Below are positions 45,584-53,986 of a stretch of DNA of 64,000 nucleotides, piece after piece. The position numbers were made by a program, and so were the translations under genes. How positions within the stretch are numbered: the stretch's first letter is position 1; each line of letters begins with the position of its first letter. The notes beneath the pieces were generated by a model, which saw only the letters and a program-made list of their open reading frames with translations, made no database searches and was not told the origin of the DNA. The stretch is from an uncultured Bacteroidales bacterium (GTDB taxonomy: Bacteria > Bacteroidota > Bacteroidia > Bacteroidales > Muribaculaceae): positions 31,037 through 95,036 of the forward strand of contig CANPDU010000008.1 of the NCBI GenBank assembly GCA_947573135.1, written 5' to 3'.

Positions 45584-47641
45584 TTATTTGAGTGTGACAG
45601 TCAGGCTCGCAACTACCGATCTTCCGGGTGAATACAATGCAAAATTGCTGTTGAGCGGTCTCATGTCGCGACGGTCGAATATATTGTCTATTCCTATGCC
45701 GGGCGTCAGAGTGAAACTCTTGAAACAGCTGAACGTATGTCGTGTGGTCAGATTCCATATCCCGTAGCCGGGAGCGTCACCGTCTGCGTCACCGGGATAA
45801 TATGTTTTCGACTGCATCCTGCCGTTCAGATTGACATTCAGTCTGTAGAAACTCCAGTCGTGACTGTAGTTGGCCGTAAGCGTTCCTGTGTGCATCACAC
45901 TCCGGTTCAGGCGCTGCCACGATCCGTCGTCATTAAGTCCGCGGCCGTAGGCATAGCTGTAGTTGGCGCTTAGGGTCAGACCTGTAAGCGGATTGACCGA
46001 CACATTCGCCTCTATACCTTTCACCGTGGCTTTCGCGAAGTTATAATACTCTTTGATTGTCAGTGTCGAGGTTTTTATATCGTTGATTTCCGGAAATTCG
46101 GCTATCAGCGCGTTCTGCTCGGCCTCGCTTAGCGCAGAGAATTTGGTCGAGCTGGAAGTCACCATATTCTTGACGAAATTCATGTAGCCTGTGAGTGACA
46201 CGGTGAAACGCGACGTTCTGTATTCGAAGTTTATCGATCCGTAATTGCTGTCCTCTGCTTTCAGATCCCTGTTGCCGAATGTTATGATATGACGGCTTCC
46301 CATCGGCTTGAGCATGTGATAGTAAAGTTCGTCAATACCCGGCGCACGGTAGCCCATTGCATATGTACCCCTGACATTGAAATTGCCGGTGTTGTACATA
46401 AGCGACGCTTTCGGAGTCAGGCGTGAGCCGATCTCGTGGTGGTAGTCATAGCGCAGTCCGGCCAGCACGGTGAAGTGATCCAGCAGACGATGCTCATGCT
46501 GACCATAGACCGAGAACGTTCCGAGTCCTTTGTTCAGATCAGATTCCGGACGGTCAAGTGTCTCATGTCTGTAATCTATACCGAATATTGAGTTGCTGTT
46601 TTCGGTGAAGTTGAATATTCCGCGCAGTTCGGCGTCATGATAGTTCTGACGTTTGGTCTTGTAATAATCGCCGGGCAGATAATCTCCGCTTTCTACCATA
46701 TATTTGTACCATTGCCCGTAAGTGCGGCCCGAGTAATCGAATTTCACGCTGCCGAGCGATCCGAGACTGTAGCTGCCGCCGGCTCCCCACGAGAAGCTTT
46801 CCGAAAAAGTGTTGTATTTCGATCCGCCGGTGATTCCTTCGCGTGCCACCGGGCGGTCGAGCAACCGGTTGTAGTAGCTTCCTTCAGCATAGAGTGCCAG
46901 GCGCTCGGTCGGATCGTATGTAAAACGCTGCGTCAGATTGTTCGACGTATAGCCGAGCGACAGCTGCGACAATGTCTCGGTGAGTTCGCCGTCGTCATCT
47001 GTGTAATGTGAATTCTGCCAGCCGTCGGAATGCGAATAATTATATCCCGTCATTGAGCCGACTTTACCGGCGCGCAGCGACAGGTCGAGACCCTGATTGA
47101 ACTGTCCGTCGCGCGTATAGCGGCTGTTGGTTGTAAATTCCGACTCGTCGCCCGGCTCCGCGGTGATTATGTTTATCACTCCCCCGACAGCGTCCGAGCC
47201 GTAGAGTGTCGATGCGGCGCCGTTCAGCACCTCTATGCGCTTGATAAGGTTGATGTCTATTTGTCCAAGATCGACATTGCCGCTTATGTCGCCCGTCATT
47301 TTCCGGCCGTTAAGCAGTATAAGCACATGGCTGTTTGTGAGTCCGTTCATTCTCAGATATGATCCCATGGCGTTGGGAGAGAACGACAGCGACGGCACCA
47401 TCATCGTCAGTGCCTCCTGCAGTCCGTTTATACCGGAGCTTTTTATCTCGCGGCCGGTGATCACCTCTACCGGTACCGGAGTAGCCTTCAGTCTCTGGTG
47501 CACGCCCGTTCCTGTCACTACGACAGGATTGAGGTCATAATGTGTCGTATCGGTAAACTCGTTTGTTGCAGATGCTTCCGCGGCGGCTGCCTGCAGTACG
47601 GCGGCGAGCGCCAGGCCGCCTGTAATTATCAGTCTTTTCAT
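45584..47641 (-). CDS. TonB-dependent receptor, heme/tetrapyrrole type
   Basis: 685 residues from ATG 47641 (MKRLIITGGLALAAV), chosen because the promoter is just upstream; a longer frame adds 14 codons. Signal peptide to about residue 23, then a TonB-box-like PVVVTGT and a plug domain with RIEVLNGAASTLYGSDAVGGVINIIT. The barrel carries YRAPGIDEL then GNRDLKAED, similar to the FRAP/NPNL boxes of heme receptors. No carboxypeptidase-like N-terminal domain, so not the SusC class. It would import heme, cobalamin or a related compound. The last residue is Lys rather than an aromatic, which is unusual for an outer-membrane barrel. Confidence 0.88.
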   Translation of the reverse strand: MKRLIITGGLALAAVLQAAAAEASATNEFTDTTHYDLNPVVVTGTGVHQRLKATPVPVEVITGREIKSSGINGLQEALTMMVPSLSFSPNAMGSYLRMNGLTNSHVLILLNGRKMTGDISGNVDLGQIDINLIKRIEVLNGAASTLYGSDAVGGVINIITAEPGDESEFTTNSRYTRDGQFNQGLDLSLRAGKVGSMTGYNYSHSDGWQNSHYTDDDGELTETLSQLSLGYTSNNLTQRFTYDPTERLALYAEGSYYNRLLDRPVAREGITGGSKYNTFSESFSWGAGGSYSLGSLGSVKFDYSGRTYGQWYKYMVESGDYLPGDYYKTKRQNYHDAELRGIFNFTENSNSIFGIDYRHETLDRPESDLNKGLGTFSVYGQHEHRLLDHFTVLAGLRYDYHHEIGSRLTPKASLMYNTGNFNVRGTYAMGYRAPGIDELYYHMLKPMGSRHIITFGNRDLKAEDSNYGSINFEYRTSRFTVSLTGYMNFVKNMVTSSSTKFSALSEAEQNALIAEFPEINDIKTSTLTIKEYYNFAKATVKGIEANVSVNPLTGLTLSANYSYAYGRGLNDDGSWQRLNRSVMHTGTLTANYSHDWSFYRLNVNLNGRMQSKTYYPGDADGDAPGYGIWNLTTRHTFSCFKSFTLTPGIGIDNIFDRRDMRPLNSNFALYSPGRSVVASLTVTLK

Positions 47642-47665
47642 ATTACTATATTTTGGTTTTTGCTG

Positions 47666-47696
47666 CAAAATTACCGCCGGCAACCAAGCTCCGCAA
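47666..47696 (-). promoter_or_regulatory. Promoter of the TonB receptor-chelatase operon
   Basis: TAATTTTG (47666-47673) on the minus strand with TTG (47694-47696) 20 bases upstream. A 16-base direct repeat lies immediately upstream of the -33 element. Confidence 0.65.
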
Positions 47697-47701
47697 TCCC
47701 T

Positions 47702-47761
47702 AAAATTTGGTATTTTTCACCCTTGCGCCATGCGCTGCCATAGTTAAAACTTGGTATTTTT
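47702..47761. repeat. Direct repeat upstream of the TonB receptor promoter
   Basis: AAAATTTGGTATTTTT (47702-47717) and AAAACTTGGTATTTTT (47746-47761) differ at one base and start 44 bases apart, near four helical turns. Each is followed on the plus strand by a similar CCCTTGCGC or CCCTGCGC. Relative to the predicted start they cover about -43 to -58 and -87 to -102, the usual position for activator sites. Confidence 0.65.
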
Positions 47762-47790
47762 GCCCTGCGCTGACTCCCGCAGGCTGCCGC

Positions 47791-48726
47791 TCAGAACGTG
47801 CAGCTGAACGTGAATCCCGGCGCACCGCCTACGATCGCCGGCATCAGCGATGAAGTAGTTCCGTAAGTTTTTCCGCTGCCCTCCGGCCGATAAAGGTTGC
47901 GCGCCTTGTTGTGGCCGAAAAGCCCCGTCACCTCATTGACCGGATCGATCAGAAAAGCGACTATATTGCCCATCACAGGCGATCCCCACAGTCTGTAGTC
48001 ATTGCTGACTATATTCCGTTTAAGCCTGTAGAAACACTCCCCTATCACACTTCCGACCACAGGTGTGATCACGAGATCCTGATACGACGGACGCTCCATA
48101 AATGCCTCGATGCCGAACTCCCAGCCGACATTCGACACCAGCGAGCAGTAGAGAAACGAACGCCAGAAATTGAATCCCGCCGAACGCGCCGCCATGAAAT
48201 AGACCGCACCCGCATAAGGATGAAGCACATAATTGAATACGAACTTATCGTGATCGATCTCCGGATTGCGCACAAATATATTGCGGTACCACCGCTTGAA
48301 CGGTGGCACCTCCTGAATTGCCGCACGGTTCCATGTCGTAGCATCCTCAGGCAGACATTCAAGCACAAGCAGTGTTCCGACAAACGCCCCGGCGAACACT
48401 CCGGTATTGACCCACAGCTTTTTCCAGTCGGGCACATTGAGCGTCATCGAGTATGGCAATGAGTATATCGACGGCACAGGCATTTTGCGTGGATGAGATC
48501 TGCTGTAGTCACAGATGGATGCCGTGTCGATCGACGCCCCCGACAGATCGACGGTCGTCACCGGCAGCAATGCCGTCACGGTCTCTTCCTCGATCGGAAT
48601 GACCCTGTAATCCGAAGTCTCGGGCAATGGCAGGGAACTGCCGGCACCTTGCTGCCGGACTTCGGCCGATGAGATGCCTGCCGAGATAATGACGCAGGCC
48701 ATCAATATCAATGTTCCCCTTTTCAT
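47791..48726 (-). CDS. DUF3943 family exported protein
   Basis: 311 residues with a signal peptide (about 1-21, SAGISSAEV). The block FVFNYVLHPYAGAVYFMAARSAGF and the segment SNVGWEFGIEAFMERPSYQDLVITPVVGSVIGE are the recognisable family core, with several hydrophobic stretches suggesting an envelope protein. Function unknown. It lies alone, downstream of the restriction genes and their terminator. The C-terminal phenylalanine (FTFSCTF) suggests an outer-membrane barrel end. Confidence 0.75.
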   Translation of the reverse strand: MKRGTLILMACVIISAGISSAEVRQQGAGSSLPLPETSDYRVIPIEEETVTALLPVTTVDLSGASIDTASICDYSRSHPRKMPVPSIYSLPYSMTLNVPDWKKLWVNTGVFAGAFVGTLLVLECLPEDATTWNRAAIQEVPPFKRWYRNIFVRNPEIDHDKFVFNYVLHPYAGAVYFMAARSAGFNFWRSFLYCSLVSNVGWEFGIEAFMERPSYQDLVITPVVGSVIGECFYRLKRNIVSNDYRLWGSPVMGNIVAFLIDPVNEVTGLFGHNKARNLYRPEGSGKTYGTTSSLMPAIVGGAPGFTFSCTF

Positions 48727-48764
48727 AATGCAAACAGTTGAAGCGAATCATATATTTATATACT

Positions 48765-48797
48765 AAAACAAGCGACACCCGTTTCGGGCATCGCTTG
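48765..48797 (-). terminator. Terminator after hsdR
   Basis: CAAGCGA (48769-48775) and TCGCTTG (48791-48797) pair, with an inner CCCG/CGGG stem, and on the minus strand the hairpin is followed by TTTTAG. It lies 47 bases after the hsdR stop. Confidence 0.75.
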
Positions 48798-48843
48798 AAT
48801 ACTTAAAAAACATTAATCTCCTTTCCGGAGCTAATGTAGACGA

Positions 48844-51800
48844 TTATGCAGCGGTAATGGCGTCGTGGAGCAACGCGACAAACTCGGCGACCTGCGCTAC
48901 CTTGTTGGGGAAATATTTCAGTAGTGCTTCCCGGAAAATGCGGTTTTCGCGGAACACATTCTTCTCCATGTCACCGTTCTGACAGACATAATTGAGTATA
49001 TTATTGATAAATTCCTCTTGTTCTGCAGTCAGATTATTGACTGAGATATAGTCTGAAAACAGGCTTATGGCCTTCTGACGGTCAAGTCCTACGATTTTGC
49101 GGATAAATGCGGCCACAGGGATATCGGCGGTCATTCTCTCGCGCCGCAGATAGCGTTCATAGTCCTCTTTTGTTCCGAGTTCCTGCCACATGATGTGCTC
49201 CAGACTGTCGATATCATCACTTGTCAGCGGCTCGAGATTATGGATTTTCTGCAAGACCGGATGGTCGCGGCGTTGTGTCAGGAAATCAAGCACCTTCTCT
49301 CGGTAGCTCATGGTGGTGTTGATTTCTTCCGCCTCACCTCCGTCGGTTATGGTGTCCTCGATTGTCACCGTAAAGGTTCTGCCGCTGTCGCCGACCAGAT
49401 ATTTGAGAAGGTCGCGGATCTGTCTGCGCATATTCTCGATAGTGGCAAGTGTCCTGTTGTCCCAGAATGTCGATGTCATGATCTCGTTGAGCAGCGGCAT
49501 TTTTGCCTGAATATCGGGTATGGATGCGCGCTTGCGCAGGGCTTCGGCGATTTTGACAATCTGTCCTTCATGTCGGCCGCTGTCAAAGTTCTCGTCGATC
49601 ATACCAAGCTGAACATAAAGCGAAAGCAGATCGAATTTCTTTGCGAGCTCGTTGTCCATGGATTTTGGCAATAGTGGTGCAATTTCGTTCTTCAAGTCAA
49701 GGACATCAACTTCGGAGATATATTGCCATGTTTCCGACCGCCGGAATTTGTCGACAGCGGGCCACCGGTCGCGGACAGCGATATGTGCATCGTTTAGTCT
49801 GCCGACTTCTGTCCGGAGAACAGTTTTCAGTTCGTCATGAAGGCCTTTGGCAAATCCGTCGGACTGATATTGAGGCGCTTGCAGCGCGCAGACTATGTCG
49901 GCGCGGACACCGAACAGACGTTCCGTCAGCGACACGGTTCTGATAGCCTTGGCCTCTTTTGGGTTCTCGCCGAAATATTTGAAGTTCCCGCCCCAGTCGA
50001 AGATGTAAAAGCACTTTTTGTCTTCTCCGGCTCCAAAGATGCCCGGACTCAGACGTGTGCCGCGACCTATCATCTGCATAAACTTGATGCGCGAGCGCAC
50101 TCGTTTGAAAAACACCAGATTAAGCACGTCAGGCACATCGATACCGGTGTCGAGCATATCGACCGACACGGCGATCTGAGGCATTCTGTCACGGAGACTG
50201 AATTTGTCGATCAGATCCTGTGAGTAGTTGATCGAATAGTCTATCTGCTCGCAGAAACCGTTTCCATATTCCGGATAAAGAAGGTTGAAGCGCTCGACTA
50301 TGAGTTTTGCAGTTTTTGAGTTCATGGCAAAGATGATTGTCTTGCCGATCAGCTCGCCAGACTGTACTTTCAGACCTTTATCCATCAGATCCTGAAGCAT
50401 CTTGTCGATAGTATCGGTGTTGTAGATATATTTGTATATCTCCTGCTCGCCGATGTCACGCGGCTGCCAATCATCGTCCGGATCTTTGTTGACCTGTTCA
50501 TACTCCCACACCTGTTCAAGCTGCTGTTTCTCGTCATCAGAGAGATCATCATATCTTATACCCTCGTTGACTACTTTAGAGCCGCGGATATATCCCTTAT
50601 AATCTACAAGATAGCCGTCATCGACTGCCGACTTGTATTCATAGTAGTCTGTCGGCTCACCTCCTTCGAGATGCAGGAGTTCATAAGTCGACTTGTCGAC
50701 CTGATCGCGCGGCGTGGCCGTCAGACCGACGAGCAGCGAGTCGAAGTAACGGAAGATGTCGCCGAACTTGCCGAACACCGAGCGATGGGCTTCGTCTATG
50801 ATTATCAGGTCAAAGCGGCCGATGCTGTAAGGCTTTTGGTCGGTGTTGACATAATTGATCATCGTCTGATAGGTCGAAAATGTAATACGGGCGTTGGGGT
50901 CAATGTCGCTTGTCTTGTCGTTCAGTACGGTCACAGATGTGTTAGATAGTAGTTTTGCAAAGTTTCGGGCCGCCTGATTGACCAGCGAGGTCCGGTCGGC
51001 GAGAAAAAGAGTGTTTTTGACGCGGTTATTGCGCTGAAGCACATCGACGAGCGAGATCGCCGTACGGGTCTTGCCTGTGCCGGTCGCCATGACCAGCAGG
51101 CCGCGGCGATGACGCGCGTCAAACCACTCGCACATTGCCTTGATGGCTCGCTTCTGATAGTAACGGTCTGAGATAGCGTCGTCAATTCTGACGGAGATTG
51201 GCTGCATCATGCCGCGCCGCGACATGATAAGTTCAAGATCTTTCTCCGTGTGAAAAGCATAGAGTCGGCGTGCCGGATAGCCTAAGCCATCTATGCAGTA
51301 GATCTCAAAACCGTTGGTGTAATAGATCACCGGACGCACATTGTAGCGCCGTTCGAGACAGTCGGCATATAGCTCGGCCTGATGCTTGCCGGCATTGGCA
51401 TCTGTGCTCGTGCGCTTTGCTTCGACCACGGCAAGCGGCCGGCCGTCCGAGCCGAAAAGCACATAGTCGGCATAACCTTTCCCGGCATTGTTGGGCATAC
51501 CTGCGACTTCGACTTCTATACAAGCTTTGCCAGGTTGAATATCGCCCTCGGTTTCAAGCACATCCCATCCGGCTTCGCGAAGCATAAGGTCTATGAAGCG
51601 GCGGCGCGTCTCGGCCTCAGAGATATCGCCCCATGACAGCACGGGCTCAATATTTGCTCCTTCATCGAGGACGCACGCGCCGTGCGTCCCTACGGTTTTG
51701 TCGGCAAAGGCTTCGGGAGTCTGATCGGCGCGGACAACCATGATGCGCGGGCGAGGCTGACGGGTCGGCAGCAGCTCCCTGTCAAATGGCGCGAGAGTAC

Positions 51801-52200
51801 TGATAACGCGCAGTTTGAGAAGAACCGCACCTACAAAATTATAGAGATTGAATACCGTAAAATATGCATCGCCGCGCGTGACCTTGCCTTCATGAGCGGC
51901 AAGGTTGCCGACTTTTCTGATCCAGTGTACGGCCCTTATCAGACCCGTATCGGCGATAAAGTCGGTGAACACATCGGCAGTTGTTAGTTCCAGTAGCGAC
52001 GCGCGGCTCGTGCGTCCGCCTTTTCCCGTCAGCTCCACGCCTTTCATCTTGTATATGGCCTTGACAATCCACTCAAGCGCCTTACGTGCATTAATGGCAG
52101 CCGAATCAGGATCTGCATACTGTCGCGTCTCGCACAGATCACAAAGTCTATGAAGATCTTCAAGGCCGGGTATTTCTTTAAGGTAATCGAAGTTTAGCAT
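48844..52200 (-). CDS. hsdR: Type I restriction enzyme, R subunit
   Basis: 1118 residues from ATG 52200 (MLNFDYLKEIPG); the frame runs 22 codons further but that part overlaps hsdS. The first 140 residues resemble a DUF4145 module. The PD-(D/E)xK nuclease is at Asp245 and Glu260-x-Lys262 (VVEAKRTS). The SF2 motor has ATGTGKT (372-378), DEAH (468-471), GLTATP (491-496) and GRGTRLSPG. The C-terminal helical domain binds the MS core. It translocates DNA from an unmethylated site and cuts at a distance. Resembles the EcoEI-like R subunits. Confidence 0.95.
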   Translation of the reverse strand: MLNFDYLKEIPGLEDLHRLCDLCETRQYADPDSAAINARKALEWIVKAIYKMKGVELTGKGGRTSRASLLELTTADVFTDFIADTGLIRAVHWIRKVGNLAAHEGKVTRGDAYFTVFNLYNFVGAVLLKLRVISTLAPFDRELLPTRQPRPRIMVVRADQTPEAFADKTVGTHGACVLDEGANIEPVLSWGDISEAETRRRFIDLMLREAGWDVLETEGDIQPGKACIEVEVAGMPNNAGKGYADYVLFGSDGRPLAVVEAKRTSTDANAGKHQAELYADCLERRYNVRPVIYYTNGFEIYCIDGLGYPARRLYAFHTEKDLELIMSRRGMMQPISVRIDDAISDRYYQKRAIKAMCEWFDARHRRGLLVMATGTGKTRTAISLVDVLQRNNRVKNTLFLADRTSLVNQAARNFAKLLSNTSVTVLNDKTSDIDPNARITFSTYQTMINYVNTDQKPYSIGRFDLIIIDEAHRSVFGKFGDIFRYFDSLLVGLTATPRDQVDKSTYELLHLEGGEPTDYYEYKSAVDDGYLVDYKGYIRGSKVVNEGIRYDDLSDDEKQQLEQVWEYEQVNKDPDDDWQPRDIGEQEIYKYIYNTDTIDKMLQDLMDKGLKVQSGELIGKTIIFAMNSKTAKLIVERFNLLYPEYGNGFCEQIDYSINYSQDLIDKFSLRDRMPQIAVSVDMLDTGIDVPDVLNLVFFKRVRSRIKFMQMIGRGTRLSPGIFGAGEDKKCFYIFDWGGNFKYFGENPKEAKAIRTVSLTERLFGVRADIVCALQAPQYQSDGFAKGLHDELKTVLRTEVGRLNDAHIAVRDRWPAVDKFRRSETWQYISEVDVLDLKNEIAPLLPKSMDNELAKKFDLLSLYVQLGMIDENFDSGRHEGQIVKIAEALRKRASIPDIQAKMPLLNEIMTSTFWDNRTLATIENMRRQIRDLLKYLVGDSGRTFTVTIEDTITDGGEAEEINTTMSYREKVLDFLTQRRDHPVLQKIHNLEPLTSDDIDSLEHIMWQELGTKEDYERYLRRERMTADIPVAAFIRKIVGLDRQKAISLFSDYISVNNLTAEQEEFINNILNYVCQNGDMEKNVFRENRIFREALLKYFPNKVAQVAEFVALLHDAITAA

Positions 52201-52213
52201 AAGGAGAAATATT

Positions 52214-53362
52214 TTAATTAAACCAATAGTCCATGCGGCTGTCGAGAAGTGTCTGCAGCTCCGCAATCATCGCCTCAACATCTTTTTTCTGAGCCTCAAT
52301 CTTCTCAATCCTCTCCGCAAACTCCTCCTGAAGTTCAAATGGAGGAACTGGTAATTTTTTTGAGCCAAGCTCTTTTGCCGTAATAGCCATTTGTACACAA
52401 TTACCTTTAGTTTGCTGTTCTTTAATGATTATAGGTAATAAGAATTTGAAGAACGTTGAATTATATGTAGATGAGTTTAACCTGATTTTCATCACTGATG
52501 GGTGTATTATACCTCTCGGCGAATCATTTGGTACTTGATATAGTTGTCCTATGGTTCCACGACAACTCATTATAAAATCCAATGGTTGAACTTCAAATCG
52601 TTTTAGCGAGAAAAACTTTTCTTCGTCAATATAATGATTTTCTTGTTCAAGAGTCTTTTTTATGGCATGCTTCTGTTCATAAACCATTGCAAATGATTCT
52701 TCTTCGGAAACATAGCTATCTGTCTTTAATGCACTTCCAAACGGGCCAAGAAACATTTCTATAACGGCGTTTTTAAAAGGCTTTATCTCCCACCCTTTTG
52801 GATTGGTAATTGGGTCGCCGAAGTAGTCATAGAAAAGAGATTGGGCGAGGGCGTCGAGATTGCGCAGCAATTCACGACAATCTTCAATCACCTCATTAAT
52901 CTTATCCAACTCCGCCACAATCCGCTCCTGCACCTCCCTCGGCGGAACTGAGATTATATGATTAAATAATACATCTTTACCAACTGCTTTGAATGTTGAC
53001 CCTGTACCTTTTTCAATAATTTTAGGTTTTGAAACATTCAAAGCATAAAATAAGTACTTCTGCAAATTAGGTTCGTGTATAGCAATAGAACATAAACCTC
53101 TACCGATACAACATGTTAAGTTTGCAATGTTCATTGTTCCAATAGGCGCTCTGACTGAAAACAGGATGTCGTTTTCATTGGCAATACGAATTGGCTCACT
53201 ACAATACTTTGTTATAGATGGATTTATTTTACCAAAGTCAGAACAACCCTGAAAAAAAGGCAGCCCCTTGGCTTCGTCATTATATGAGTCGGATGATGGG
53301 GATTGCCCCATCAAGATGTCGCAGACATCACCCAGTCGTTTATATTCCCAATTATGCTTCAT
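52214..53362 (-). CDS. hsdS: Type I restriction enzyme, S subunit
   Basis: 382 residues with the two-half layout: target recognition domain 1 (about 1-145), conserved helix 1 (VQERIVAELDKINEVIEDCRE), domain 2 (about 190-345, GWEIKPFKNAV onward), conserved helix 2 (EEFAERIEKIEAQ). It sets the bipartite DNA target for both cutting and methylation. The recognition domains are clearly more AT-rich than hsdM or hsdR, as expected for exchanged modules. It shares 4 bases with the upstream four-helix-bundle gene and lies 13 bases before hsdR. Confidence 0.95.
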   Translation of the reverse strand: MKHNWEYKRLGDVCDILMGQSPSSDSYNDEAKGLPFFQGCSDFGKINPSITKYCSEPIRIANENDILFSVRAPIGTMNIANLTCCIGRGLCSIAIHEPNLQKYLFYALNVSKPKIIEKGTGSTFKAVGKDVLFNHIISVPPREVQERIVAELDKINEVIEDCRELLRNLDALAQSLFYDYFGDPITNPKGWEIKPFKNAVIEMFLGPFGSALKTDSYVSEEESFAMVYEQKHAIKKTLEQENHYIDEEKFFSLKRFEVQPLDFIMSCRGTIGQLYQVPNDSPRGIIHPSVMKIRLNSSTYNSTFFKFLLPIIIKEQQTKGNCVQMAITAKELGSKKLPVPPFELQEEFAERIEKIEAQKKDVEAMIAELQTLLDSRMDYWFN

Positions 53363-53907
53363 GAAAATCTGTAATTTTTGCGGGCGTTATACATTTGCTC
53401 CTTGATACCTCCATTTTTAACAAAATCTTCCTGAAGTCTGTCAATGTATTTTTTGAGCAGTAAATCAACCTGATGGATCAGAGTGATGGCTATATTGCAG
53501 ATTGTTTCATCGCTTCTGACTTTTATAGCATCGCGATAATAGGCCGAATCATTATGATTGGCACAGATACGCCTTGTCTTAACTGATTTTTCCGAGTTGA
53601 TATCCCAAATAGAGAGTTCTCTCACACGAAGATAGTCCTCAAAGTCCAACAAAAGCTCGTGGAGACTCGCTTTAGCGACGTTGAGTAGTTTGATTTCCGT
53701 CTCGGCGGAAGTAGTGCCGGCCTGACAGCCCTCGGCTATGTTCTGGCGGCCGCTTCGCGCAGCCTGCACCATCTGATCGACAGTACGATCGCCTATTGAC
53801 AGATATTTGTGCGCAAAGAAAAAGGTGATATCATAGATACACTCCGCCTTTTGGAATGCTATGAGGTCACGGTAATTACCTTTTTGCCTGAGAAAAGTAT
53901 TAGTCAT
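53359..53907 (-). CDS. Four-helix-bundle protein within the type I restriction operon
   Basis: 182 residues, almost entirely helical, of the four-helix-bundle group related to the S23/Avd proteins; the long-suffix form. DRTVDQMVQAARSGRQNIAEGCQAG holds the family motif, and LNVAKASLHELLLDFEDYLR follows. No catalytic residues are evident; related proteins bind nucleic acids. It stands between hsdM (68-base gap) and hsdS (ATGA overlap), so it is expressed with the restriction genes. Whether it acts in restriction is unknown. Confidence 0.9.
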   Translation of the reverse strand: MTNTFLRQKGNYRDLIAFQKAECIYDITFFFAHKYLSIGDRTVDQMVQAARSGRQNIAEGCQAGTTSAETEIKLLNVAKASLHELLLDFEDYLRVRELSIWDINSEKSVKTRRICANHNDSAYYRDAIKVRSDETICNIAITLIHQVDLLLKKYIDRLQEDFVKNGGIKEQMYNARKNYRFS

Positions 53908-53950
53908 CAGGATTTGAGATTGAGTTATGCTATCAGATTATCATTGATTT

Positions 53951-53986
53951 ATAGGGCTTATAGGGCCTATATGGCCTATCGGCCGG
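53951..53986. repeat. Degenerate 9-base tandem array at the hsdM 3' end
   Basis: Four 9-base units, ATAGGGCTT, ATAGGGCCT, ATATGGCCT and ATCGGCCGG, run from 53951 to 53986, overlapping the hsdM stop and reaching into the spacer before the four-helix-bundle gene. The last unit is weak. It has the same 9-base period as the array at 60715-60759 but a different sequence. Confidence 0.6.

Noticed and set aside
47642..47790. Cobalamin riboswitch upstream of the TonB receptor
   Set aside because: No B12-box-like sequence or compact multi-stem fold is visible; only a short gap with a direct repeat is present.
52214..53362. Phase-variable inversion of hsdS
   Set aside because: Only one hsdS is present, with no second S fragment, inverted repeat pair or site-specific recombinase nearby in the window.
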